Below are positions 39,821 to 48,313 of a stretch of 64,000 nucleotides of DNA, piece after piece. A program made the translations under genes and the position numbers. Position 1 is the stretch's first letter; every line of letters starts with the position of its first letter. The notes beneath the pieces are model-generated. The model worked only from the letters and a program-made list of their open reading frames with translations, did not search any database and was not told the DNA's origin. The stretch is from UBA4736 sp002404015. GTDB taxonomy: Bacteria; Chloroflexota; Dormibacteria; Dormibacterales; Dormibacteraceae. The stretch spans positions 1 through 64,000 of the forward strand of contig DAIOCN010000015.1 of the NCBI GenBank assembly GCA_036747295.1, written 5' to 3'.

Positions 39821-40666
39821 GTGCCCATCCTCGGCGGCCATGTGGACTCGAGCGGAGGGCTCCACCTGGCGTTCGAACGCGCCGCCGCCATGGGGTTCGA
39901 GTCGATCCAGGTCCACCCCACGCCGCCCAACTACTGGGGCTCCCCGAAGCTGGACGACGACCGCGTCGAAAAGTTCCGAGAAGCGGCCGCCGCGGCGGGC
40001 AACCCGCCCTTCTACTTCCACGCCGTGTACCTGATCAATCTCGCCGGCGACGACGCCACGCTGCGCCAGCGCTCGGAGAGCACGCTGGCCGGCTATCTGG
40101 CCGCCGCCGACACGCTTGGCATCTCGGGGGTCGTCTTCCATACCGGCAGCCACAAGGGGGCCGGCTTCGAGACCCGGCTGCCGACCATCACCGAGCACCT
40201 GAAGCACGTCATGGAGCGCGCCGATCCCCAGCAGGCGCGGCTGCTGATCGAGAACAACGCGGGCCAGGGCGGCTGCGTGGGGGCCCGCTTCGAGGAGATC
40301 CGGGCCATGCTGGACGCGGTCGGCGATCCCCGGATCAACGCCTGCTTCGATACCTGCCACGCCTTCGCGTCGGGCTACGACGAGCGCACCCCCGAGGCAG
40401 CCCGCCAGACCCTGGACGACTGGACGCGCGTGGTTGGGCTCGACCGCCTCGAGGCGGTGCACTGCAACGACTCCCAGACCGGCCTGGGCTCGAACCGCGA
40501 CCGCCACGCCAACATCGGGGATGGCGAGATCGGCGAGGCCGGGTTCGCGGCGCTACTCAAGGATCCCCGGCTGGCCAAGGTGCCGTTCATCCTCGAGGTG
40601 CCCGGCTTCGACGGGCGCGGCCCTGACGCCCGCAACCTCGAGATCCTGAGGCGGCTGGCCGGCTGA
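39821..40666 (+). CDS. nfo: Endonuclease IV (deoxyribonuclease IV, AP endonuclease)
   Basis: A zinc TIM-barrel enzyme that nicks DNA at abasic sites. The metal-ligand motifs are all there: VFHTGSHKG, LIENNAGQG, FDTCHAFASGYD, HCNDSQTGLGSNRDRHANIGDGEIG and LEVPGFDG. The GTG 39821 gives 281 residues, the usual length, starting PILGGHVDSSGG. A stem-loop (40673-40700) follows its stop. Confidence 0.95.
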   Translation: MPILGGHVDSSGGLHLAFERAAAMGFESIQVHPTPPNYWGSPKLDDDRVEKFREAAAAAGNPPFYFHAVYLINLAGDDATLRQRSESTLAGYLAAADTLGISGVVFHTGSHKGAGFETRLPTITEHLKHVMERADPQQARLLIENNAGQGGCVGARFEEIRAMLDAVGDPRINACFDTCHAFASGYDERTPEAARQTLDDWTRVVGLDRLEAVHCNDSQTGLGSNRDRHANIGDGEIGEAGFAALLKDPRLAKVPFILEVPGFDGRGPDARNLEILRRLAG

Positions 40667-40672
40667 ATGTCA

Positions 40673-40700
40673 CCCCCAGAAATCTGGCGATTTTCGGGGG
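40673..40700 (+). terminator. Stem-loop after endonuclease IV
   Basis: CCCCCAGAAATC and GATTTTCGGGGG form a 12 bp stem with two mismatches around a TGGC loop. No T-run follows. It lies in the 45-base gap before the next rightward gene. Confidence 0.5.
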
Positions 40701-40711
40701 ACCCCGACTAG

Positions 40712-41170
40712 ATGGCGCGAGTCGAGATAGCCGGGGGCGAGCTGACCGTCCACGTGGAGGGCCTGGACAAGGTGCTGGCCCTCCGCAGCCAGCTGCACAT
40801 CCCGCTCGCCCACGTGAAGGGCGTCTCCACCGACGTGGCCCAGATCGCGGACCGGTTCAAGAGGTTCGCCGCCTTCCGGGTGGGCACGAACGTGCCCGGG
40901 CTCGTGCGCGCCGGAACGTTCTACGAGGAGGGCGGCTGGGTGTTCTGGGACGTCCACGACCTCAACTCGGCCCTGCTGATCGAGCTCAGCCACGAGCACT
41001 TCCGGCAGCTCGTGATCCAGGTCCCCGACCCGGAGGCCGCGGCGGCCTCGATCAGCAGGCGCTGGCGGCCGGCTAGGCCCGCCGACCCGAGCGGGCGAAC
41101 AGGAGCATCGCCCCCAGCAGCGCGGCCACCGCCGCGGCCGCCGTCTTCCCGCTCCCGCCCGCCCAGGTGA
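40712..41170 (+). CDS. Small protein of unknown function with a PH-like opening
   Basis: The first 120 residues look like a folded domain: VEIAGGELTVHVEGLDKVLALRSQLHIPLAHVKGV, then GLVRAGTFYEEGGWVFWDVHD and LIELSHEHFRQLVIQV. This is the strand pattern of bacterial PH-like domains. The last 30 or so residues are Pro/Arg-rich and lie antisense to the end of the leftward gene at 41073. That tail may not be real; the domain ends near residue 119. A frameshift or read-through of a lost stop is possible. Confidence 0.6.
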   Translation: MARVEIAGGELTVHVEGLDKVLALRSQLHIPLAHVKGVSTDVAQIADRFKRFAAFRVGTNVPGLVRAGTFYEEGGWVFWDVHDLNSALLIELSHEHFRQLVIQVPDPEAAAASISRRWRPARPADPSGRTGASPPAARPPPRPPSSRSRPPR

Positions 41171-41369
41171 CCAGGAAGAGAGTGCCGGCAAGGGCGGGGA
41201 TCCAGAGCAGGCCCGCGACTTCGGGCCGGCCCCAGGACCGGTAGCGGCGGGCGTCCATTACGAGCTCGCGCGGGAGCGGCTCATCGCTGTCCAGGGGTGC
41301 GAACGCCCTGTACATGCTCCGCCGTTCCAGGCTCCGGAGCTCAGATCCCGGCGACTGGGGGCCGCTCAC
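41073..41369 (-). CDS. Small membrane protein next to xdhC
   Basis: A 98-residue protein with a charged N-half (LRSLERRSMYRAFAPLDSDE) and two hydrophobic segments at the C-terminus (LLWIPALAGTLFLVTWAG and a run starting AAAAVAALLGAMLLF). It overlaps the xdhC-like gene by 4 bases (ATGA) and ends the leftward cox run. I do not recognise the family. It could be a membrane accessory of the molybdenum hydroxylase, but this rests only on position. Confidence 0.55.
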   Translation of the reverse strand: MSGPQSPGSELRSLERRSMYRAFAPLDSDEPLPRELVMDARRYRSWGRPEVAGLLWIPALAGTLFLVTWAGGSGKTAAAAVAALLGAMLLFARSGRRA

Positions 41370-42334
41370 GCAACGACTTTACGCCTGGCTTCGCGCATGT
41401 AGCCGCCGGAGCCGCCGAACCGGACCGCCGTGACCTCGGCCATGATGCCGAGGGCGGTCTCCTCGGCGCTGCGGCCGCCCAGGTCGAGCCCGATCGGGCC
41501 GTGGATGCGGCCCAGCTGCTCCTCCGTGAAGCCCTCGCCGCGCAGCGCGTCGAAGCGGTTCTGGTTGGTCTTCCGAGAGCCGATGGCGCCGATGTAGCCG
41601 GCGTCGCCGGCGAGGGCGGCGCGCAGCGCGGGGAGGTCGAACTTGGGATCGTGGGTGAGTATCACCACCGCGGTGGCGTGATCGACGCGCACCTTCTTCA
41701 GGCCCTCGTCGGGCCATTCGACCAGCACCCGGTCGGCGTCCGGAAAGCGCTCAGCCGTCGCGAATTTGGCCCGGGCGTCGATCACGACCACCCGATAGCC
41801 CATCAGCTTGGCCAGCCGGTGGAGCGGGATCGCGATATGGATGGCGCCCACGATCACCATCTGGCTGGGCCGGTGGAAAGGCTCCCGGAACCAGTCCCCC
41901 TCGCGGCTGGGCAGCTCGCCTTCGGGGCTGCCTTCGACCAGCTCGGTCTCCCCGGTCTCCAGGTGGGTCCGCAGCAGCGCCGGGGACTCGGCCTCGAGGG
42001 CGTCCAGGAGACGGTCGTGGACCTCGGCGGCGGGCTGGATGAACACTTCGATGTGGCCGCCGCAGGCCAGCCCGACCTCGAACGCGACGTCGTCGGCCAC
42101 GCCGAACGCGACCAGCTTGGGGCGGCCGCTCTTCAGGACCTTCTGGGCCTCCTCGAAGACGGCTCCCTCGATGCAGCCGTTGGAAACCGAGCCCGCCAGC
42201 TTGCCGGAAGCGGTGACGACCATCTTGGAGCCGAGGGGGCGCGGACTCGAGCCCCAGGTCTCCACGACGGTGGCGATGGCCACCCGCTCACCTGCTCTCC
42301 GCCACTCCCGGACCTCGTCGTGAACTTCGCGCAT
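41366..42334 (-). CDS. XdhC/CoxI-family molybdenum-enzyme maturation protein
   Basis: A 322-residue protein of the XdhC/CoxI family that binds molybdenum cofactor and helps sulfurate and insert it into xanthine- or CO-dehydrogenase-type enzymes. The N-domain has VETWGSSPRPLGSKMVV and GSVSNGCIEGAV. The C-terminal Rossmann domain has PSQMVIVGAIHIAIPL and DARAKFATAERFPDADRV, and then ILTHDPKFD and GYIGAIGSRKTNQNR. It follows coxE by only 2 bases in the leftward cox run. Confidence 0.9.
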   Translation of the reverse strand: MREVHDEVREWRRAGERVAIATVVETWGSSPRPLGSKMVVTASGKLAGSVSNGCIEGAVFEEAQKVLKSGRPKLVAFGVADDVAFEVGLACGGHIEVFIQPAAEVHDRLLDALEAESPALLRTHLETGETELVEGSPEGELPSREGDWFREPFHRPSQMVIVGAIHIAIPLHRLAKLMGYRVVVIDARAKFATAERFPDADRVLVEWPDEGLKKVRVDHATAVVILTHDPKFDLPALRAALAGDAGYIGAIGSRKTNQNRFDALRGEGFTEEQLGRIHGPIGLDLGGRSAEETALGIMAEVTAVRFGGSGGYMREARRKVVA

Positions 42335-42336
42335 AT

Positions 42337-43506
42337 CTACTTTCTAGCCGGCCTCCGCTTATCCAAACCGGCCAGCAGCCTTCCCAATTCATCCAGGGCC
42401 TGCACATTGTGGGCCGCCAGGAAGTCGTCGGTGTGCGGCAGGGCGGCCGCCATCCCCCGCGTCAGCGGCTCGTAGCCCTTCGACCCGAGCAGGGGATTGA
42501 GCCAGATCAAGCGGTGGGAGGAGCGGCGCAGGCGCTCCAGCTCGTGCTCGAGCTGCTGGGGGTCGCCGCGATCCCAGCCGTCGCTGACCACGATCACCAC
42601 GGCCCCGTGGCCCAGCACGCGGCGTGCCCACTTGCGGTTGAACTCGGCGATGGCCTGGCCGATCCGCGTGCCGCCGCTGAAGTCGTGGACGCTCTTCCCC
42701 ACCCCGGCCAGCGCGCGGTCGAGGTCGCGCTGGCGGAGCAGGCGCGTGATCCGGGTGAGCCGGGTTGAGAAGACGAAGGTCTCCACGTCCTCCCGCCGCG
42801 CGATCGCGTGGGCGAAGATAAGCAGCAGCCGCGAGTAGCGCTCCATGGAGCCGCTGACGTCGCAGAGGAGGACGAGCGGACGGCGCCGCACTCGCTGCTG
42901 GCGGTGCAGGAGGCGGACCAGCTCGCCGCTGGAGCGGATCGACTGCTGCGCCGTCCGCCGGAGGTCGATTCGGCCGGACTTGGCCGGCCGGAGCCGGCGG
43001 GTGCGGCGCTCGGCGATCCGCCAGGGCGCCTGCTGGAGCAGCCGCCTCACCTGCTCGGTCTCCTCCCAGCTCATGTCCTCGAAGTCCTTGCGCCGCAGCA
43101 GCTCCTCGGCGCTGTAGCCCGAGCTGGTCGGGGGCACCCCCTCGCCCTCCTGCTCGCGCTTCATCTGGGAGCGGTTGAGGCCCAGGGCGTCCAGCCAGGC
43201 CTTGGCCCGCTGGGGGTCCATCGGCAGCGGCCGGCTGCGCCCGGGGACCTGGCCCGCCACGGCGCGGGGGTCGGGCGGCGCCCAGAAGATGTCGAAGGCG
43301 GCCTCGAAGACCGGGAGCTCTTCCTTCCTGCTGACGAAGACCGCCCGGAGGCCGTTGCGGAAGTCGGCCTGGTTGCGGAGGTCGAGCTGGCCCAGGGCCC
43401 GGGTGGCGTCGGTCAGGCGGCCAGGGCCGGCGTCCAGGCCCGCGTCATGGAGCAGGCGGGCGAATCCCGCCAGGCGGGGCAGCAGGTCGGGGCGGCTGTC
43501 AGCCAC
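42337..43506 (-). CDS. coxE: CoxE-like VWA-domain protein
   Basis: A 389-residue protein with a C-terminal von Willebrand A domain. The metal-ion adhesion site starts with CDVSGSM and is followed by SGGTRIGQAI and VVSDGWDRGD. The N-half is helical. In CO dehydrogenase clusters, CoxD and CoxE work as an AAA/VWA pair that matures the active-site metal centre. The start overlaps the coxD end by 8 bases. Confidence 0.9.
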   Translation of the reverse strand: MADSRPDLLPRLAGFARLLHDAGLDAGPGRLTDATRALGQLDLRNQADFRNGLRAVFVSRKEELPVFEAAFDIFWAPPDPRAVAGQVPGRSRPLPMDPQRAKAWLDALGLNRSQMKREQEGEGVPPTSSGYSAEELLRRKDFEDMSWEETEQVRRLLQQAPWRIAERRTRRLRPAKSGRIDLRRTAQQSIRSSGELVRLLHRQQRVRRRPLVLLCDVSGSMERYSRLLLIFAHAIARREDVETFVFSTRLTRITRLLRQRDLDRALAGVGKSVHDFSGGTRIGQAIAEFNRKWARRVLGHGAVVIVVSDGWDRGDPQQLEHELERLRRSSHRLIWLNPLLGSKGYEPLTRGMAAALPHTDDFLAAHNVQALDELGRLLAGLDKRRPARK

Positions 43507-44404
43507 CTCTCGCTTTTTCGACCAGCGCGGGGATGGACTCCCGGGCCCGCTCCAAGTCCTCCTGATACTTGAGCGCGGCCCCCAGCGTCGCGTCCACCAG
43601 GCCGGCGTCCAGGCGGGTGGCTCCGAGCACGGCCAGCGAGCGGGCCCAGTCGAGCGTCTCTGCCACGCCCGGGACCTTGTAGAGGTCCATCTCGCGCAGC
43701 CCGTGCACTAGGGCGGTGACCTCGCGCGCCAGCTGCTCGGCCGCCTCGGGAGCGCGGGCGCGCACGATCGCGATCTCCTTCTCCAGGCCCGGGTAGTCGA
43801 TCCAGTGGTACAGGCAGCGCCGCTTCAGCGCGTCGTGGACCTCGCGCGTGCGGTTGGACGTGATGACCACGAACGGCGGCCGCTGGGCCGTGATCGTGCC
43901 CAGCTCGGGGATGCTGATCTGGAAGTCGCTCAGCACCTCGAGCAGGAAGGCCTCGAACTCCTCGTCCGAGCGGTCGATCTCGTCGATCAGCAGGACCGGG
44001 GGCACGGGGTCGTCGTTGTCGATGGCGTCCAGCAGGGGCCGGCGGAGCAGGAACTCGTGGCTGAAGATCTCCTGCTCGGCCACCCTGCGGTCGGCGGTCT
44101 CGTTGAGGAGCCGGATGTGAAGGAGCTGGCGAGGGTAGTTCCACTCGTACACCGCGTGGGCGATGTCGATGCCCTCGTAGCACTGCAGGCGGATCAGGCG
44201 GGCGCCCAGGACGTCGGCCATGACCTTGGCCGCCTCGGTCTTGCCGACGCCCGCCTCGCCCTCGATGAAGAGCGGCTTGGCCAGCTTGAGGGCCAGGAAG
44301 ATGGAGGTCGCCAGGGCGCGGTCACCGATGTAGCGGCGCTCGCCCAGGCGCTCGAGGACCTCGTCGATGCTGGCCGGCACGCGCGGCGAAGCCACTTCCG
44401 TCAT
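43499..44404 (-). CDS. coxD: MoxR-type AAA ATPase (CoxD)
   Basis: A 301-residue AAA ATPase with Walker A GEAGVGKT, Walker B LLIDEIDR, and the sensor block TSNRTREVHDALKRRC, which is typical of MoxR/CoxD proteins. It acts with the CoxE-like protein in metal-centre assembly. ATG 44404 is chosen; an upstream in-frame ATG at 44449 would read through the intergenic hairpin. It lies 65 bases after coxM. Confidence 0.9.
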   Translation of the reverse strand: MTEVASPRVPASIDEVLERLGERRYIGDRALATSIFLALKLAKPLFIEGEAGVGKTEAAKVMADVLGARLIRLQCYEGIDIAHAVYEWNYPRQLLHIRLLNETADRRVAEQEIFSHEFLLRRPLLDAIDNDDPVPPVLLIDEIDRSDEEFEAFLLEVLSDFQISIPELGTITAQRPPFVVITSNRTREVHDALKRRCLYHWIDYPGLEKEIAIVRARAPEAAEQLAREVTALVHGLREMDLYKVPGVAETLDWARSLAVLGATRLDAGLVDATLGAALKYQEDLERARESIPALVEKARGG

Positions 44405-44435
44405 GTTCGTTAAGCCTAATCGGAAGCGGTTACCG

Positions 44436-44462
44436 GCCCGCCCGGCCAAACGCCGGGCGGGC
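44436..44462 (-). promoter_or_regulatory. Perfect 11 bp stem-loop between coxM and coxD
   Basis: GCCCGCCCGGC and GCCGGGCGGGC pair fully around a 5-base loop. On the leftward strand it comes 7 bases after the coxM stop. It could protect the upstream structural-gene mRNA or lower expression of the accessory genes. There is no T-run. Confidence 0.6.
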
Positions 44463-44469
44463 GGTGCGC

Positions 44470-45279
44470 CTAAGCCTGGGCCTGCTGGATCGCTCGCTTC
44501 GTCAGGACTCGGGCGAGGTGCTTCTTGTACTCGGGGGTGGCCCGGATGTCGCCGCTCGGGCTGAGGCCGTCGGATGCGTGCTCGGCCGCCTCCTCCGGCG
44601 AGGAGCCCGAAGCCAGGGCCTGCTCGACCGCCGTCGCGCGGACCGGCGTCGGGCCCACGTTTGTCAGGCCGATGCGCCAGCCGCCGTTCACCTGCTGGGC
44701 AGCGGCCGCGACGATCGCCCAGTCGAACAGGCGGCGCCGGAACTTGATGTACTTGTGGGCGCCGCTGGCGACCGGGAAGACCACCTCGCAGACCAGCTCA
44801 TTGGCCTCCAGGGGGGTCGTGAAGAGGTCCTGGAAGAAGTCCTTGGCCGCGATGCGCCGGGTGTTGGTGACGATCTCGGCGTCCAGCATGAGCGCCAGCG
44901 TGGGGTAGTCCCCCGCCGAGTCGGCGTGCGCGACGACGCCGCCGATCGTGCCCATGTTGCGGACCTGGTTGTCGCCCACCTCGTTGGCGATCTCGGCCAA
45001 CATCGGCAGGTTCTGCTTCACCGTGTCGGAGTTCTGGATCTCGACGTGCCGGGTCAGCGCCCCGACCCGGAGCTTGCCGCCCTCGGCGTGGATGTAGTTC
45101 AGCTCCTTGATCGAGTTGACGTCGATCAACGCCGACGGCTGCGCCAGGCGGAGCCGCATCAGGGGGATGAGGCTGTGGCCGCCCGCCAGTACCTTGGCGT
45201 CCTCGCCGTACTTGCCGAGCAGTTCGGCGGCCTCCTGCACGGAGCCCGCCCGCGCGTATTCGAATGCGGCAGGGATCAT
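44470..45279 (-). CDS. coxM: CO dehydrogenase-type FAD subunit (medium)
   Basis: The 269-residue FAD-binding subunit of a molybdenum hydroxylase. The FAD loops are LAGGHSLIPLMRLRL and TIGGVVAHADSAGDYP, as in CoxM. It takes electrons from the iron-sulfur subunit and hands them to the quinone pool. It overlaps coxL by 4 bases. The gene order S-L-M is that of form II clusters, unlike the M-S-L order of form I. Confidence 0.92.
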   Translation of the reverse strand: MIPAAFEYARAGSVQEAAELLGKYGEDAKVLAGGHSLIPLMRLRLAQPSALIDVNSIKELNYIHAEGGKLRVGALTRHVEIQNSDTVKQNLPMLAEIANEVGDNQVRNMGTIGGVVAHADSAGDYPTLALMLDAEIVTNTRRIAAKDFFQDLFTTPLEANELVCEVVFPVASGAHKYIKFRRRLFDWAIVAAAAQQVNGGWRIGLTNVGPTPVRATAVEQALASGSSPEEAAEHASDGLSPSGDIRATPEYKKHLARVLTKRAIQQAQA

Positions 45280-47618
45280 GACTTGCGGGCCTCCTGAATC
45301 TGCTTCCAGAGCCGGTCTGGGCTGGCCGGCATGTCCACGTGCTTGATGCCCAATGGCTTGAGTGCGTCGCAGACCGCGTTGATGACGGCGATGCTGGACG
45401 CGATCGTCCCCGCCTCGCCGATGCCCTTCACCCCGAGCTCGTTGGTGGGGCTGGGCGTGACCGTGCTGTCGAGCCAGATGGGCGGGATCTCGTTCGCCGT
45501 CGGCACGCTGTAGTCGAGAAGGGTGCCCGTCTTGAGCTGCCCGTCGTCGCCGTAGATGACCTCTTCGAACAGCGCCTGGGCGATGCCCTGGACGATGCCG
45601 CCGTGGAGCTGGCCCTCCACGATCATCGGGTTGATGACGTTGCCGCAGTCGTCGACCGCGACGTACTTGATCAGGTCCACGCTGCCCGTCTCGGGGTCGA
45701 CCTCGACGATGCAGATGTGGGCCCCGAACGGCCAGACCAGGTTCGACGGGTCGTAGTAGGACACCGCCTCGAGCCCCTGCTCCATGCCCTCCGGCAGGCC
45801 CATCCCATAGGCCGCGAAGGCGATCTCGCCGAAGGCCTTGGCCCGGTCCGGGCTGCCTTTCACGTAGAAGCGGCCCTGGTCGAACTCGACGTCCTCCTCG
45901 GCCGCCTCGAGGATGTGCGCCGCCAGCTTCTTGGCCTTCTCGACCACCTTCTGGCCGGCCACGCGAAGCGCCATCCCGCCCACGGCGAGCGAGCGGCTGC
46001 CGTACGTGCCGAAGCCGAAGGCGGTGCCCTCGTTGGTGTCGCCGTGGTGCATCTCGATCGCGTCATAGGGCACGCCGAGAGTGTCGGCCAGGATCTGAGC
46101 GAACGTGGTGTCGTGGCCCTGGCCGTGCGAGTGCGTCCCGACGTAGGCCGCCACCGTGCCGGTGGGGAAGACCCTGACCTGCGCCGACTCGACGAGCGCC
46201 AGGCCGCCTGTCGCGCCCGCGGTCGCCGCGCTGGGACCGAAGCCGCAGAGCTCGATCCAGGTGGAGATGCCGATGCCGATGTAGCGGCCCTTCTGGAGCG
46301 CCGCCGCCTGCTCCTGCCTCACCTGGTCGTAGCCCGCGATCTCCAGGGCCTTGGCCAGCGAGCCCTCGTAGTTGCCGGAGTCGTACACCAGCGCGAACGG
46401 GCTCGTGTAGGGGAACTCCGTGATGAAGTTCTTACGCCGGATCGCGGCCTTGTCCATGCCGATCTCGTCGGCGAAGAGGTCCACGATGCGCTCGATCGCG
46501 TGCGTGGCCTCGGGCCGGCCGGCTCCCCGGTAGGGGTCGGTGGGCACCTTGTTCGTCAGCACGCCGACCGTACGGGTCGCCACGTGCTTGATGTCGTAGG
46601 CGCCGTTGGCGACCAGGCAGGCGCAGGGCTGGAAGGCCCCGAACGTGCCCACGTAGGCGCCGGCGTCGAGGTACTGAACAACCTTCATTGCGAGCAGCTT
46701 GCCGTCGCGGTTGCCGGCCAGCTCGACGTCGAAGATCTGGCCGCGACCGTGCGTGGTGGTCTGGATGCTCTCCGTTCGGGACTCGATCCATTTCACCGGC
46801 CGGTTGAGAAGCCTGGCCGCCGCGGGGACCAGGTAGTCCTCGGGGTAGGGGCAGATCTTGCTGCCGAACCCGCCGCCCACGTCCGGAGAGATGACGCGCA
46901 CGCGGTTCTCCGCCAGCCCCATCGAGCCGCCCACCCAGAGCCGGAGCAGGTGTGGGTTCTGGCTCGAGATCCAGATCGTGAGGGTCTGGTCGCCGCGCAG
47001 GAACTCGGCCATCACGCCCCGCGTCTCCATCGGGGTCGGGGCCAGACGCTGCTGGAGGATGCGCTGCTTGACCCGGACCTCCGCCGCCGCGAAGACGGCC
47101 TCGTCGGTCGGGCTGTACTCGAGGTCCCAGGCCACGTTGTCGGCCAGGTCGAGGTGGACCTTGGGCGAGCCCGGTGCCATCGCCTCCTCGAGGTCCATCA
47201 CCGCCGGCAGCTGCTCGTAGCTGACGTCGATCAGCTGCGCCGAGTCGGCCGCCTGGGCTTTGGTCTCGGCAACCACGACGGCCACCGGCTCGCCCTGGAA
47301 GCACACCTCCGACTTGGCGATCGGGAATCGCTCCGGCACGGTCTTCTTCTCGGCCACGAACGCGGGCGCCACCGGGTGCGTGCCGGCCAGCACAGCCTCG
47401 AAGTCCTTGGCCGTCAGGACCGCCACGACGCCGGGCGCCTTGGTGGCCTCGGTGACGTCGATCGAGAGGACCTTGGCGTGCGCGTAAGGGCTGCGCACGA
47501 TCGCCATGTGCACGGTGCCAGGGCGAACGAAGTCGTCCACATAGCGGCCCTGGCCGCTGACGAGACGGGGATCCTCGCGGCGGTGGATCTTGGCGCCGAT
47601 CATCTGGGTGATCGCCAT
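45276..47618 (-). CDS. coxL: Form II CO dehydrogenase-type large subunit (molybdenum hydroxylase)
   Basis: A 780-residue catalytic subunit. DVGGGFGSK at 246-254 binds the pterin, and the active-site loop is PYRGAGR at 362-368, matching the form II signature AYRGAGR. It lacks the AYxCSFR of form I, where the cysteine binds copper. The catalytic glutamate is in GIGEAGTIAS near the end. Form II enzymes oxidise CO poorly in some bacteria and may act on aldehydes or other substrates, so the function is a molybdenum hydroxylase with substrate unproven. Confidence 0.92.
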   Translation of the reverse strand: MAITQMIGAKIHRREDPRLVSGQGRYVDDFVRPGTVHMAIVRSPYAHAKVLSIDVTEATKAPGVVAVLTAKDFEAVLAGTHPVAPAFVAEKKTVPERFPIAKSEVCFQGEPVAVVVAETKAQAADSAQLIDVSYEQLPAVMDLEEAMAPGSPKVHLDLADNVAWDLEYSPTDEAVFAAAEVRVKQRILQQRLAPTPMETRGVMAEFLRGDQTLTIWISSQNPHLLRLWVGGSMGLAENRVRVISPDVGGGFGSKICPYPEDYLVPAAARLLNRPVKWIESRTESIQTTTHGRGQIFDVELAGNRDGKLLAMKVVQYLDAGAYVGTFGAFQPCACLVANGAYDIKHVATRTVGVLTNKVPTDPYRGAGRPEATHAIERIVDLFADEIGMDKAAIRRKNFITEFPYTSPFALVYDSGNYEGSLAKALEIAGYDQVRQEQAAALQKGRYIGIGISTWIELCGFGPSAATAGATGGLALVESAQVRVFPTGTVAAYVGTHSHGQGHDTTFAQILADTLGVPYDAIEMHHGDTNEGTAFGFGTYGSRSLAVGGMALRVAGQKVVEKAKKLAAHILEAAEEDVEFDQGRFYVKGSPDRAKAFGEIAFAAYGMGLPEGMEQGLEAVSYYDPSNLVWPFGAHICIVEVDPETGSVDLIKYVAVDDCGNVINPMIVEGQLHGGIVQGIAQALFEEVIYGDDGQLKTGTLLDYSVPTANEIPPIWLDSTVTPSPTNELGVKGIGEAGTIASSIAVINAVCDALKPLGIKHVDMPASPDRLWKQIQEARKS

Positions 47619-47622
47619 CTCT

Positions 47623-48150
47623 CTACTCCCCGCTGGTGGTGGCGGCAGGGGCGCTCTGCCCCGTGCGTGCGCCCTGGCCGGTGCCCATCGTCTGGGACGC
47701 CGTCTTGACCGCCTTGACGATGTTCACGTAGCCGGTACAGCGGCAGAGGTTGCCCTCGAGGCCCTTTCGGATCTCATCCTCGCTGGGGCTGGGGTTCTGG
47801 TCCAGGAGGTAGGCCGCCGCCATGATGAACCCGGGTGTGCAGTAGCCGCACTGAAGGCCGTGCTCGTTCCAGAAGGCTTCCTGGATCGGGTGCAGGGTGC
47901 CGTCGGCGGCGGCCATGCCCTCGATCGTCTTCAGGTCCCTGCCTTCGGCCTGGACCGCGAACATGGTGCAGCTCTTCACGGCCTTGCCGTCCACATGGAT
48001 GGTGCAGGCGCCGCACTGGCTCGTGTCACACCCGACGTGCGTCCCGGTCAGACCGGCCACGTCTCGCAGATAGTGCACGAGGAGGAGTCGCGGCTCGACC
48101 TCGTCCTCCCGGCGCTGGCCGTTCACGGTCGTCGAAACCTTTTGCTTCAT
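47623..48150 (-). CDS. coxS: CO dehydrogenase-type iron-sulfur subunit (small)
   Basis: A 175-residue subunit with two 2Fe-2S clusters. The plant-type cluster uses C41, C46, C49 (CDTSQCGACT) and C61. The second uses C101, C104 (CGYC), C136 and C138 (CRC). The tail after residue 150 is a Gly/Thr/Ala-rich extension. It starts with GGGAGG six bases upstream and leads the leftward cox operon S-L-M-D-E-XdhC. Confidence 0.95.
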   Translation of the reverse strand: MKQKVSTTVNGQRREDEVEPRLLLVHYLRDVAGLTGTHVGCDTSQCGACTIHVDGKAVKSCTMFAVQAEGRDLKTIEGMAAADGTLHPIQEAFWNEHGLQCGYCTPGFIMAAAYLLDQNPSPSEDEIRKGLEGNLCRCTGYVNIVKAVKTASQTMGTGQGARTGQSAPAATTSGE

Positions 48151-48313
48151 ACGGAACCTCCCTGGCTCAGATGAACAGTCGAAAACCGAGTCCGTAGAAG
48201 AGCCTTGTCACCAGGGCTCACGTTCGTGGCGCTCGAACGGAAAATGGGCACACCCCCCAACACGACGGACCAACCCCTAGAAAGCCAGCCAAGTATATTC
48301 GTGATACAGAGAC
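48151..48313. promoter_or_regulatory. Divergent promoter region between coxS and coxG
   Basis: This 163-base gap between divergent starts is less GC-rich than its neighbours. AAGTATATTC at 48288-48297 can be read as a -10-like TATACT leftward or TATATT rightward. A weak GAGCC/GGCTC stem lies near 48205. I see no convincing -35 boxes. Confidence 0.4.

Noticed and set aside
41077..41170. Pro/Arg-rich C-terminal domain of the small rightward protein
   Set aside because: This stretch is antisense to the membrane protein gene at 41073 and has low complexity, so it is likely not part of a conserved protein.
45276..47618. Form I CO dehydrogenase large subunit
   Set aside because: The AYxCSFR motif is absent; the loop is PYRGAGR and the gene order is S-L-M, both form II.
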